Of a DNA stretch of 40,980 nucleotides, positions 14,984-22,752 are shown in pieces. A program made the translations under genes and the position numbers. Origin of the DNA: Chloroflexota bacterium (GTDB lineage: Bacteria; Chloroflexota; Anaerolineae; Anaerolineales; Villigracilaceae); NCBI GenBank assembly GCA_016234555.1, contig JACRBJ010000075.1, positions 1-40,980 of the forward strand. Reading direction: 5' to 3'. Below the pieces are notes generated by a model. The model had not been told where the DNA came from. It was given only the letters and a program-made list of their open reading frames with translations, and searched no databases. Position 1 is the first letter of the stretch. Each line of letters begins with the position of its first letter.

Positions 14984-15967
14984 CTATTTCACAAGAATAA
15001 TCAGCCAGTAAAACCCGGCTGAGACCAGCGCGCTGGCGGGAATCGTGATAAACCATGCCGCGACGATTTCCTGCGCCACACTCCAGCGGACTTTGCCAAA
15101 CCTTTCGGAGGACCCGACGCCGATGATTGCCGAACTGACCACCTGCGAGGTGCTGACCGGTAATCCGAGAAAAGAAGCTGTCAGAATCACCAATCCCGAT
15201 GTCAGTTGGGTGGAGAAACCATGTACCGGGCGAATCTTGTAGAACTTGCCACCGAGGGTACGAATCAACCTCCAGCCGCCCAACGCCGTGCCAAGTCCAA
15301 TCGCGGCGGCGCTCAAAGCAATCACCCAGGGCGGCACATGAAAGTCGGTGATATAGCCGCTGATCACAAGACTGAGGGTGATAATGCCCATCGTTTTCTG
15401 AGCGTCGTTCGTGCCGTGGCTGAAAGCCATCGCCAGGGCTGTGAACAACTGCCCCTTCTTGAAGAACCAATTGACTTCCGGGGAAGCTTTTTGCGCAAAA
15501 AAATAGATCAGACGGGTTATCACAAACCCGGCAACAAAGCCGATCAATGGCGAAGTAAACAAGGCAATCAAAACCTTCTCAAGCCCGTGCAATTTAATGG
15601 CTCCAAAACCCGCGCCCGCAAGTACCGCGCCGACCATGCCGCCGATCAAGGCATGAGACGAACTGCTGGGGATGCCCAAGAACCAGGTAAGCAGGTTCCA
15701 GAAGATTGCACCAATCAGACAGGCAATGATCACACTTAAGTTAAGTACGCTGGCTTGAGCAACCTCATCTCCAATTGTTGTGGCGACAGTTACACCGAAC
15801 AAAAAGGGACCCAGGAATTCAGCGGTGGCGGTCAACGCCAGCGCAGAGCGCGGACTGAACGCGCGAGAAGCAATCATGGTGGCAACGATGTTGCTCGAAT
15901 CATGAACACCATTCAGGAAATCGAATGTCAACGACAGAAGGATAACAACAAGAAGTTGCGGGGACAT
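14984..15967 (-). CDS. PiT-family inorganic phosphate transporter
   Basis: PiT proteins (PF01384) are low-affinity, ion-coupled phosphate carriers in the cytoplasmic membrane. The 327-residue product has about ten helices. The duplicated family signature is visible as FLNGVHDSSNIVAT (residues 17-30) and AFSHGTNDAQKTMG (second half). GIPSSSSHALIGG and GLPVSTSQVVSSAIIGVG are the paired re-entrant motifs. ATG 15967 lies 10 nt after the DUF47 stop, so the two are one operon, as is common. It may handle phosphate released by the nearby phosphatase-fold enzymes, which is inference. Confidence 0.93.
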   Translation of the reverse strand: MSPQLLVVILLSLTFDFLNGVHDSSNIVATMIASRAFSPRSALALTATAEFLGPFLFGVTVATTIGDEVAQASVLNLSVIIACLIGAIFWNLLTWFLGIPSSSSHALIGGMVGAVLAGAGFGAIKLHGLEKVLIALFTSPLIGFVAGFVITRLIYFFAQKASPEVNWFFKKGQLFTALAMAFSHGTNDAQKTMGIITLSLVISGYITDFHVPPWVIALSAAAIGLGTALGGWRLIRTLGGKFYKIRPVHGFSTQLTSGLVILTASFLGLPVSTSQVVSSAIIGVGSSERFGKVRWSVAQEIVAAWFITIPASALVSAGFYWLIILVK

Positions 15968-15977
15968 TAACGCCTTG

Positions 15978-16598
15978 TTAAGTCTTCTTTACGACGATAT
16001 CCGCAATCGAGTTGGCTGCCTCGTCGCCGCGGTCCGCCGCATTGGACAGGTGGCGATAGACTTCACGCATCTTCAACATCTCGACCACGTGATGCAGGTC
16101 TTCGGGTCCGCTGAACAGGTCGGCAATGGCTTCGCGGTAGACGGCTTCGACGCGGTTTTCCAAAGCCTTCGCGCGCTGGGCATGGTCAATGGCAACGCTG
16201 GGATGCTTCGGCAGGCGCTGGACGGCATGCCAGATTTCGTATGTGGCATCCTTCAACAGGCTGGCGATCCTCAGCATGTACGGGGAGGGGTCCACTTTCA
16301 AGATAACCATTTCCATCACCGTGGTATCGGCATAATCCACCACATCGTCAATCGAGCGGGAAAGGGCAAAAATATCCTCGCGGTCGAAAGGTGTGACAAA
16401 AGTGCGGTTCAGTTCGTCGATCAAAATACGGCGCACCTCGTCCGCCTCCTTCTCCTTGATGGATAACTCCTCAGCCACTTCGCGGCTGGGGGCATCCAAA
16501 TACTTGACCAGCAATTTCAACGCTTCGTACGCAAGGGACGCCTGTTCCTCGATCAGTTTCTGAAATTTATCTTCCTTGCGTTTGAAAAACTTGAACAT
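15978..16598 (-). CDS. DUF47 family (PhoU-like) partner of PiT
   Basis: DUF47 proteins are all-helical PhoU relatives usually encoded beside PiT transporters and thought to modulate them. The 206-residue product starts MFKFFKRKEDKFQKLIEEQ and has acidic metal-binding patches (EKEADEVRRIL, FDREDIFALSRSIDDVVDYAD) characteristic of the family. The start is ATG 16598 with AAGGAG 5 nt upstream. It follows the MttB-like gene by 20 nt, so it may be read from the same long minus-strand transcript. Confidence 0.9.
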   Translation of the reverse strand: MFKFFKRKEDKFQKLIEEQASLAYEALKLLVKYLDAPSREVAEELSIKEKEADEVRRILIDELNRTFVTPFDREDIFALSRSIDDVVDYADTTVMEMVILKVDPSPYMLRIASLLKDATYEIWHAVQRLPKHPSVAIDHAQRAKALENRVEAVYREAIADLFSGPEDLHHVVEMLKMREVYRHLSNAADRGDEAANSIADIVVKKT

Positions 16599-16618
16599 AA
16601 AGTCTCCTTCGTATTGGA

Positions 16619-18055
16619 TTAGTCCAGCGGCTTCAACTCGCCTGGCACCAGACCGGGGAATTCAGCGCGGAGCTGGGCGTCCAGTTCGGGCGCAATCAAT
16701 GAGTCTGTGTTGGTAGTCATGATTTCCTTCACCCGATTCATGGCACGGGCATGGATATCCAGCGCGCCCTTCTTCTCCCAGGCGGTGCGCGTGTCGCGGT
16801 CGGCCAGTTTGGTCATCACAGCTTCTGTCTTCATACGTTTGGTGGTGTGTTTTGCGACGATGAACGAGCCGCCGGGTCCCACCTGCTTGATGAGGTCAAG
16901 CCCCAGTTCCTCATCACTGAAAGTGATTCCGCGCTTGACGCGCTTCATCATTTGCGCCACTTCGTCGTCGATGACAGCTTTGGCGAAGTCGAAGGTTTTC
17001 AAGGCATCGATCAAGCCGCCGATGTTGAACATGTCCATGCCAGCGACGGTTCCGCCCATCGCAGACATGCCCGTCTCATAGCCTGCCTGCGCGTCGTTGA
17101 CCTTGGCATTGGTCAAGCCAATGTAACCGCCGACAGGCACATTATAAAAGCGCGCCAGTTGCGCGAAAGCCATGTGCAACATGCCGCACTCAATTGCACC
17201 AGAGGTATAAGCGCCCGAACGCATATCCGCCACAGTGGCAAGCGTGGCATAGATTAACGGCGTGCCTTCCCTGGCCATCTGCATCAGGGTGGCAGCGGCG
17301 AGGAATTCCGCATTACCCTGCGCAAGAGTCCCAGCCATCGACATGGGCGAAGTCAGCCCCGCGTTCGGGACGATGGTCGGGTAGACAGGCAGGCCCTCCT
17401 TCGCAAAATACATCACGTTCTCGGTGGAAAGATTATCCATCGTCAGCGGTGAAACGACGGGACAATAGTGATGGGTCAGGAAGGGATGCTCCCGATACGC
17501 TGCCTCTCCACCCGCCACCATGTATGCCATCTTCATCACGCTGGCAGTGTCCTTGCTGTCGGTGGTGGTGACGCGCAGGGGCTTCCTGCAATACTTGAGC
17601 GCGGGATAAAGCCGCGAGAGGGTGAACTGATTGGGCGGCGCATCATCTGCCAGCGTGGAGATGGAGAAGATGTCGTAGCCGGGCAGTTCATTGATGAGAT
17701 GGGCAATCCGCGCGATATCGCTGGAGGTTGCCCGCCGCTCCCGACCTGTGAGCGGATCAAGGATATCCGGAGCGGAGCTTGCCGTGACAACGACCGGGCT
17801 GTCCTGTGGGATCGTTTTATCGAACTGCGGGTTGCGGGCGTAAAAGGTGAAGGTCGGCGGGTACATCCTGCGATATTTTTCCACCACCGCGCGCGGGAAC
17901 TTGACGCGTTCCTCCTCCACGAGACAGCCGTGTTTCTTGAACAACTCGCGGGCGGGTTCGTAACGCACCTTCAAGCCGGTCTCTTCGAGAATTTCCAAGG
18001 CGGCTTCGTGGATTCTTTCCACTTGCTCTTGAGTCAACAGGGTTGCGTATGACAT
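16619..18055 (-). CDS. MttB-family (COG5598) methyltransferase, non-pyrrolysine
   Basis: MttB-family proteins transfer a methyl group from trimethylamine or quaternary amines (glycine betaine, proline betaine, carnitine) to a corrinoid protein. The 478-residue product is full length for the family, with the start LTQEQVERIHEAALEILEE and the barrel segments RATSSDIARIAHLIN, GLTSPMSMAGTLAQGNAE and GLTNAKVNDAQAGYETGMS. No in-frame amber codon exists, so it belongs to the non-pyrrolysine branch, which includes betaine demethylases. No corrinoid protein or reactivase gene is in the window. ATG 18055 has GGAAGG upstream. It is the last cluster gene before DUF47, 69 nt after the PfkB-type gene across a hairpin repeat. 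The substrate is inference. Confidence 0.88.
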   Translation of the reverse strand: MSYATLLTQEQVERIHEAALEILEETGLKVRYEPARELFKKHGCLVEEERVKFPRAVVEKYRRMYPPTFTFYARNPQFDKTIPQDSPVVVTASSAPDILDPLTGRERRATSSDIARIAHLINELPGYDIFSISTLADDAPPNQFTLSRLYPALKYCRKPLRVTTTDSKDTASVMKMAYMVAGGEAAYREHPFLTHHYCPVVSPLTMDNLSTENVMYFAKEGLPVYPTIVPNAGLTSPMSMAGTLAQGNAEFLAAATLMQMAREGTPLIYATLATVADMRSGAYTSGAIECGMLHMAFAQLARFYNVPVGGYIGLTNAKVNDAQAGYETGMSAMGGTVAGMDMFNIGGLIDALKTFDFAKAVIDDEVAQMMKRVKRGITFSDEELGLDLIKQVGPGGSFIVAKHTTKRMKTEAVMTKLADRDTRTAWEKKGALDIHARAMNRVKEIMTTNTDSLIAPELDAQLRAEFPGLVPGELKPLD

Positions 18056-18077
18056 AAGGGTTCATCCTTCCATTCTA

Positions 18078-18119
18078 AAGTCCAACAGCTTGCTGTTGGA
18101 ACGGCAAGACGCTTGACTC
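18078..18119. repeat. Hairpin repeat between PfkB-type and MttB-type genes (possible degenerate copy 3)
   Basis: TCCAACAG-CTTG-CTGTTGGA forms a hairpin with the same CTTG loop as at 1858-1920. It is followed by a CAAG-containing segment (GGCAAGACGCTTGACTCC) whose CAAG could pair with the loop. Flanking AGTC/GACT repeats the layout of the other two copies, but the second hairpin is weak. Confidence 0.45.
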
Positions 18120-18123
18120 CAAA

Positions 18124-19203
18124 CTATCCAACCAACGAACGTTTGATCTTCCTGCGCACAGTCTTCTTCTTGAGCAGGAGCTGCTGCGCAAGTTTGGCGC
18201 TGCCCTTCAACAACGGATTTTCCTGCGCCTGTGAAAGCAGTTTATTGATCTCGAAGAATTTGTTGTCTCTATAGACCATGCGTTCCACTTCGAGGGTGGC
18301 AGCCAAATCCTTGATTGCCTTGACGGGAAACATCTTCAAGCCGGAGCGGGTCACCTTCAACGAAGCCGCCGCAATTGCAAAGCGGACGGAATCCTCCAGG
18401 CTCCATTTTTTCAGGTAGGCATAGATGAAGCCGGAAGAGAACGTCGCGCCCGCGCCGGAGCCATCCACCGCCTTGACCTTTGGCGCATGAACGCGGACAA
18501 TCTCGTCGCCTTGAACGACCATGCACCCGCGGCTTGCCATCGTGATGATCGCGGTCTCGATGCCCGCCTTGAGCAGCCTCTTCGCCACCGAAAGCATGGC
18601 GCCTTTTTTTCCGATCTGCGCGGCATCGGTCACTGCCTGACAGAGGGTGGCGCGGCTGGCGTATTTCTCCATGATTTCGGGGTCGTTGTGACCATGCTCC
18701 AGGTTGAGGAAAACCGGCACGTTGCGGCGGCGGGCTTCGTTCATGGCACGGATGATGTGGTCGCCGTCGTACCAATCCACGTAGAGCAGTTTCGCGCCGT
18801 TCAACATGGACAAATCTGCCGTGTCGAGGGTTTCCAGGATTTCACGGGAACGCTGCCAGAAATACGTCCGCGCGCCCGATTTGTCCGAGACGTTGACCTC
18901 GAGCGGGGTTCGATATTTTTTGGTAAAACGCACATCGCCCTGCACGCCCATTTCTTCCAGAGTGTCGGCAACATAATGTCCGAGCAGGTCGTCGCCAACG
19001 GCAGTGCCGATCATGCCGGTGGAGATTCCCCACTGGCGCAGGTTGCAGGCGATGATCGCCGCATCGTCGTAAACGTACTCGCTGACCTGATGGACAATTG
19101 CGCCCGTGTTGTGCTTGGGCAGTTTGTCCAGCGCCATCACATAGACGGGGGTCAACATGCCAAAACCAACGTAGGCGGGAGGGGTTGTTTTCTTTTCAGG
19201 CAT
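18124..19203 (-). CDS. PfkB-fold (ribokinase-like) protein lacking the catalytic Asp
   Basis: PfkB proteins phosphorylate sugars or nucleosides. The fold is evident: an N-terminal YVGFGMLTPVYVMALDKLP, a GMIGTAVGDDLLG motif, and an ATP/anion-hole motif. The last reads VDGSGAGATFSSGFIYAY, whereas the family has (D)TxGAGD with an essential base Asp. Here that residue is Ala (about A253 in the 359-residue numbering); I confirmed the codon in the nucleotide sequence. Either it is not a kinase, or it uses another base. A basic C-terminal tail (KKKTVRRKIKRS) is also unusual. ATG 19203 is preferred (AGGA upstream) over GTG 19215. It lies in the minus-strand arm between the demethylase and MttB-like genes, so a sensor or binding role is possible. 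Confidence 0.75.
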   Translation of the reverse strand: MPEKKTTPPAYVGFGMLTPVYVMALDKLPKHNTGAIVHQVSEYVYDDAAIIACNLRQWGISTGMIGTAVGDDLLGHYVADTLEEMGVQGDVRFTKKYRTPLEVNVSDKSGARTYFWQRSREILETLDTADLSMLNGAKLLYVDWYDGDHIIRAMNEARRRNVPVFLNLEHGHNDPEIMEKYASRATLCQAVTDAAQIGKKGAMLSVAKRLLKAGIETAIITMASRGCMVVQGDEIVRVHAPKVKAVDGSGAGATFSSGFIYAYLKKWSLEDSVRFAIAAASLKVTRSGLKMFPVKAIKDLAATLEVERMVYRDNKFFEINKLLSQAQENPLLKGSAKLAQQLLLKKKTVRRKIKRSLVG

Positions 19204-19230
19204 TTTCCTGTTCACTCAAAAAAACAAAGA

Positions 19231-19326
19231 AGACCTGACAGGTTTTCGCAAAGCCTTAATCGACCTGCTGGAATTTGATTCACGAAACTCGAATCAACTT
19301 ACCACACGATGAAACCTGTCAGGTCT
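19231..19326. repeat. Inverted 15-bp repeat AGACCTGACAGGTTT, arms 66 bp apart
   Basis: AGACCTGACAGGTTT at 19231-19245 and its exact complement at 19312-19326 bracket a 66-bp interior that contains a smaller GATTC/GAATC inverted repeat. The same 15-bp arms occur as a tight hairpin at 33833-33865. It lies between the first demethylase stop and the PfkB-type start. Confidence 0.7.
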
Positions 19327-19331
19327 GAAAA

Positions 19332-21761
19332 TTATACGCGCGCCCGTTCGCCCTTCGGATCGAACAACACGGTGGCGGTCACTTCCGCTTCCTGGCGTCC
19401 TTCGATCAAATCAACAGTGAAGCGATTGCCCTGTTTCGCCAGCTCAATCGGCAGGTAGGCGTACAAAATATTCTTCTTCAACGTGAAGCCGTACCCGCCG
19501 CTGCGGACACGACTCAAGACCTTGCCTTCGTGATAGATGGCTTCGCCGCCGTAGATTTGGGTGAAATCGTCGCGGTCGGGCAGGACGAGGGTACAAAGCT
19601 TTCGGGTAAAACCCGCTTCCTTGCGTTTGACCAACTCGCCGCGTCCGATGAAGTCGCCTTTGTCCTGGTCAACACAGAAGCCGAGTCCGCCTTCGTAGGG
19701 AGTTTCAGAGACGGTGATGTCGGCAGTGAAATAGCGGTATCCTTTTTCCAGACGCAGGCAGTCGAGCACTTTATACCCGCCGACCTCGATGCCAAACTCC
19801 TTGCCAGCCGCCATCAACAGGTCAAAGACCATCGTGGCGCGGTCGTTCGGGACGTAAAGCTCCCAGCCGAGCTCGCCCGCGTAACTCACACGTTGGGCAA
19901 AAACCTTCGCGCCGTTGATGTCGATTGGCTTGGTGGTCAGGTATGGATGCGCCACATTCGAGACGTCGCTCTTCGTGACCTTTTCCAGAGTCAGCCTTGC
20001 CTTCGGTCCCCACAACGCGAGACAGGCGTATTCCTGCGTGATGTCGCGGATGGAGACTTCGCCATCGCTTTCCTCGACGTGCATCCGAATCCACGCCAAA
20101 TCGTTGCCGATGAAACCCGAACCTGTCACCGCCCAGAAGCAGTCGTCCGCCATGCGGGTGACGGTCAGGTCAGATTGGATGCCGCCGTTCCCGTTCAGGA
20201 ATTGGGTGTAGACGGCGCTGCCAACGGGTTTGTCCACATTGCTATCGCAAAGCCGCTGCATGAGTTTCAACGCGCCCGCGCCTTTGACTTCGATTTTGCC
20301 GAAGGAGGTCAAATCGTAGAGGGCAACCCGCTCACGGGTGGCTTGATGCTCCACCGCGAGGCGGTCAAAGAACGGAGGCTTCGCCCAGCCCCACTGACGT
20401 TGATCCTCGCCCATGCGGCGAGATTCCTTGCCGGGCTGGAAGTAGTTGACGCGTTCCCAACCAAATTTCTCACCGAAGACCGCACCGTGCTCCAGCAGGC
20501 GATAATGAATCGGGCTGGTGCGATGCGGGCGCGCCAGTTCATGTTCGTCGTGCGGGAAGCGCAGGCGATAATAATATTTCACGCTTTCCTTTGTGCGTTC
20601 CGCTGCATAGACCGGGTCGTTGTAATAGTTACCGAAGCGGTTGGGGTTGAAGCCGTACACGTCCATCGGCATTTCGCCGCCGATGATCCACTCCGCAATC
20701 AGCTTGCCGATGCCACCCGCGCCACCATAGCCGTTGAGTGACATGCCCGCCGCCATCCAGAATCCGCGCACGCCTGCCATCGGTCCAAGCATGGGCTGAC
20801 AGTCGGGAGTGTACGCGCCGGGATGATTGACCAGCGTGATGATGCCTGCCTGATCCAAAAACGGCAGGCGTCGGATTGCGCCTTCGAGCAGCATTTCAAA
20901 CTGATCGAAGTTGGAAGGCAGGGTCGTACCGCCATGTTCCCACGGTACGCCGTCAATCCAACGCGCAATCGGGGTAGGTTCGTAACCGCCAATTACAAGT
21001 CCGCCCTGCTCCTGTCGCATGTAAACCAAATTGTCGGGGTCACGCAGACAGGGCGTTTCATGCGTGAATTCATGCCCAGGCACAGCCTTGAGCGCGATGT
21101 GCTGATGGTCAACGGGTGTGGTCGGGACGGAAAGTCCCGCCATCGCGCAGATACGCGGCGCCCACAAGCCAGCAGCGTTGATAACAATTTCGCATTTGAT
21201 CGTCCCCTTGTCCGTGACCACCGCCTGCACTTCGCCTTTGGGCGAAAGTTCGATGCCCGTCACCCGCGTGTTGGTGTAGACCTCAACGCCCAGGTCACGG
21301 GCAAACTTTGCCATCGAAGTGGTTGTAGTGTACGGGTCAAGCTGCCCATCGCGCGGGAGATAAATTCCGCCGTACAAATCCTTTTTGGAAATCTGCGGCA
21401 TTTTGTTGAACGCTTCATCCGGGGAGATGACATCCACGTCCAAACCCAATGCTTTGGCGCGGCTGACGCTTCGCTCCAACTCCTTGAGTTGCTCCTTGCT
21501 CGACGCGATTCTGACACTGCCGACGTGGTCGAACAATCCCAGTTCGCTGTACAACTCGATGCTGTACATACGGAACTTCAACAATGCCTGCGAAGTGGCG
21601 AACTGGGTCACCAATCCCGCCGCATGGGACGACTCTCCGCTGGCGATCTCGCCTTTTTCAACCAGCACCACATCCTTGCGTCCCATCTTCGCCAGATGGT
21701 ATGCAATCTGTGCCCCAACAATCCCGCCGCCGATGATTACGATTTGAGCTTGAGATTTCAT
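19332..21761 (-). CDS. FAD-dependent demethylase, dimethylglycine/sarcosine dehydrogenase-like (FAD-GcvT fusion), copy 1
   Basis: These enzymes oxidise an N-methyl group with FAD and pass the formaldehyde unit to tetrahydrofolate in a GcvT-like domain. The 809-residue product shows a DAO domain (1 to about 370) starting IVIIGGGIVGAQIAYHL, with H46 in SGESSHAAGL at the position that carries covalent FAD in relatives. A middle FAO domain and a GcvT domain (about 430-700) follow, the latter with GGIQSDLTVTR holding the folate-site Asp, then a GcvT C-terminal barrel. ATG 21761 is chosen (AGGTG upstream); the frame runs 34 codons further without support. It follows the kinase-like gene by 17 nt. 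Substrate choice among N-methyl amines is unknown. A second copy lies at 28245-30683. Confidence 0.9.
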   Translation of the reverse strand: MKSQAQIVIIGGGIVGAQIAYHLAKMGRKDVVLVEKGEIASGESSHAAGLVTQFATSQALLKFRMYSIELYSELGLFDHVGSVRIASSKEQLKELERSVSRAKALGLDVDVISPDEAFNKMPQISKKDLYGGIYLPRDGQLDPYTTTTSMAKFARDLGVEVYTNTRVTGIELSPKGEVQAVVTDKGTIKCEIVINAAGLWAPRICAMAGLSVPTTPVDHQHIALKAVPGHEFTHETPCLRDPDNLVYMRQEQGGLVIGGYEPTPIARWIDGVPWEHGGTTLPSNFDQFEMLLEGAIRRLPFLDQAGIITLVNHPGAYTPDCQPMLGPMAGVRGFWMAAGMSLNGYGGAGGIGKLIAEWIIGGEMPMDVYGFNPNRFGNYYNDPVYAAERTKESVKYYYRLRFPHDEHELARPHRTSPIHYRLLEHGAVFGEKFGWERVNYFQPGKESRRMGEDQRQWGWAKPPFFDRLAVEHQATRERVALYDLTSFGKIEVKGAGALKLMQRLCDSNVDKPVGSAVYTQFLNGNGGIQSDLTVTRMADDCFWAVTGSGFIGNDLAWIRMHVEESDGEVSIRDITQEYACLALWGPKARLTLEKVTKSDVSNVAHPYLTTKPIDINGAKVFAQRVSYAGELGWELYVPNDRATMVFDLLMAAGKEFGIEVGGYKVLDCLRLEKGYRYFTADITVSETPYEGGLGFCVDQDKGDFIGRGELVKRKEAGFTRKLCTLVLPDRDDFTQIYGGEAIYHEGKVLSRVRSGGYGFTLKKNILYAYLPIELAKQGNRFTVDLIEGRQEAEVTATVLFDPKGERARV

Positions 21762-21778
21762 TGTTTCACCTGTTTGAA

Positions 21779-22678
21779 TTAGTTTTGTACATCCTTCAAC
21801 CATACTGAGAACGCTGCAGAGTCCATCTTCTCGACTGCCCTGCCCCAGCGTTCGATTGCCCAACCCCAGAAGTCAAAATCAATCGTCGATATCTTCGCCT
21901 GGATCGCAGCCCACAATCCCCAGCCCACATCGGACATGATCATATTCAATTTCATGCGGGCAATCATGTCGGGTGTCGACTTCCCAAAATACGCCGCGCA
22001 GACTTCGCCGATCTGCTCGTCATTGAACTGCATTTCCTGGCAGGTATTTCCAAGTTCAAATGTCGGGTCGTTGTTCCCGCTATATTCATAGTCAATCAGC
22101 CATAACTGTTTGCCGTCGTCGATGTAATTCTCCGCCAGCAGGTCGTTGTTGCATGGGACAGTCGCCAGCGGCTTGACGCTCATCGCCTTTTCGATCTGCG
22201 CCACCGTCGGCATTCTTTCCAGATAGCCGTCAGGAACGCGGATGTTGCGTTCCTTGCAAACATTTAGATAATATTCCGTCAAGCGAAACATGTTGAAATC
22301 CGTCAAAAAGCGCGGACCCCGATTCAGTTTTTTGATCGCATGCGCCATGCGAGTCGGCATTCCCTTCTCATTCAAAGAATCCTTCGACATGGTCTTGCCG
22401 TTCAGAAATTCGATCACCATCACGTTGTATTCGGGCAGGTGATATAAAACCTTCGGCGCCACCCCCGCTTCAGCGGCGGCTTTCGTATTGTGATATTCGT
22501 TGTTACGGTCAATGGCGAGCAGTTCCGTGCTCGCGCCCGGCACACGGACAAAGTACGAAACGCCGTCCACCTCCACCTTGAAATTGGTGTTGGTCAACCC
22601 GCCCGAAAGCGGATGAACAGAAACGTTCCTCCCCTGCCAGTCTGGAATTTTTGCAACCACTTCATCAATGACAGCCAT
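21779..22678 (-). CDS. Choline/aminoglycoside kinase-like phosphotransferase, copy 1
   Basis: This protein-kinase-like fold phosphorylates small alcohols such as choline, ethanolamine or amino sugars. The 299-residue product has a Gly-rich start SGGLTNTNFKVEVDG, an FVRVPGAS strand, and the LicA-like catalytic loop. That loop reads VPCNNDLLAENYI: D179 is present, but the usual His of CHND is Asn (N177). The metal-binding LIDYEYSGNNDPTFELGN is intact. ATG 22678 with CAGGAG 7 nt upstream is chosen; the frame continues 11 codons upstream into a hairpin. It sits between the APC permease and the first demethylase, an arrangement partly echoed in the plus-strand arm. The substrate is probably an amino alcohol, by inference. 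Confidence 0.82.
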   Translation of the reverse strand: MAVIDEVVAKIPDWQGRNVSVHPLSGGLTNTNFKVEVDGVSYFVRVPGASTELLAIDRNNEYHNTKAAAEAGVAPKVLYHLPEYNVMVIEFLNGKTMSKDSLNEKGMPTRMAHAIKKLNRGPRFLTDFNMFRLTEYYLNVCKERNIRVPDGYLERMPTVAQIEKAMSVKPLATVPCNNDLLAENYIDDGKQLWLIDYEYSGNNDPTFELGNTCQEMQFNDEQIGEVCAAYFGKSTPDMIARMKLNMIMSDVGWGLWAAIQAKISTIDFDFWGWAIERWGRAVEKMDSAAFSVWLKDVQN

Positions 22679-22701
22679 GCCCACACTCCTGTATAAAGGT
22701 T

Positions 22702-22730
22702 TGTAGGTCACGCTTTTGGCGTGACCTACA
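22702..22730. repeat. 12-bp palindromic hairpin between permease and kinase-like genes
   Basis: TGTAGGTCACGC (22702-22713) is exactly complementary to 22719-22730, with a short T-rich loop. It lies in the leader of the kinase-like gene and after the APC permease stop, so it may tune expression between them or be a dispersed repeat. Confidence 0.6.
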
Positions 22731-22752
22731 ATTTCACGAAGTCGATGAAATT

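Noticed and set aside
16619..18055. Pyrrolysine-containing trimethylamine methyltransferase
   Set aside because: The reading frame is complete with no internal UAG, so it belongs to the non-pyrrolysine branch.
19530..20741. 403-codon plus-strand open frame
   Set aside because: Antisense to the first demethylase gene; composition reflects the complementary codon bias.
21779..22678. Aminoglycoside resistance gene
   Set aside because: Only the general fold is shared; the catalytic loop and LIDYEY motif are LicA/choline-kinase-like and the context is catabolic.
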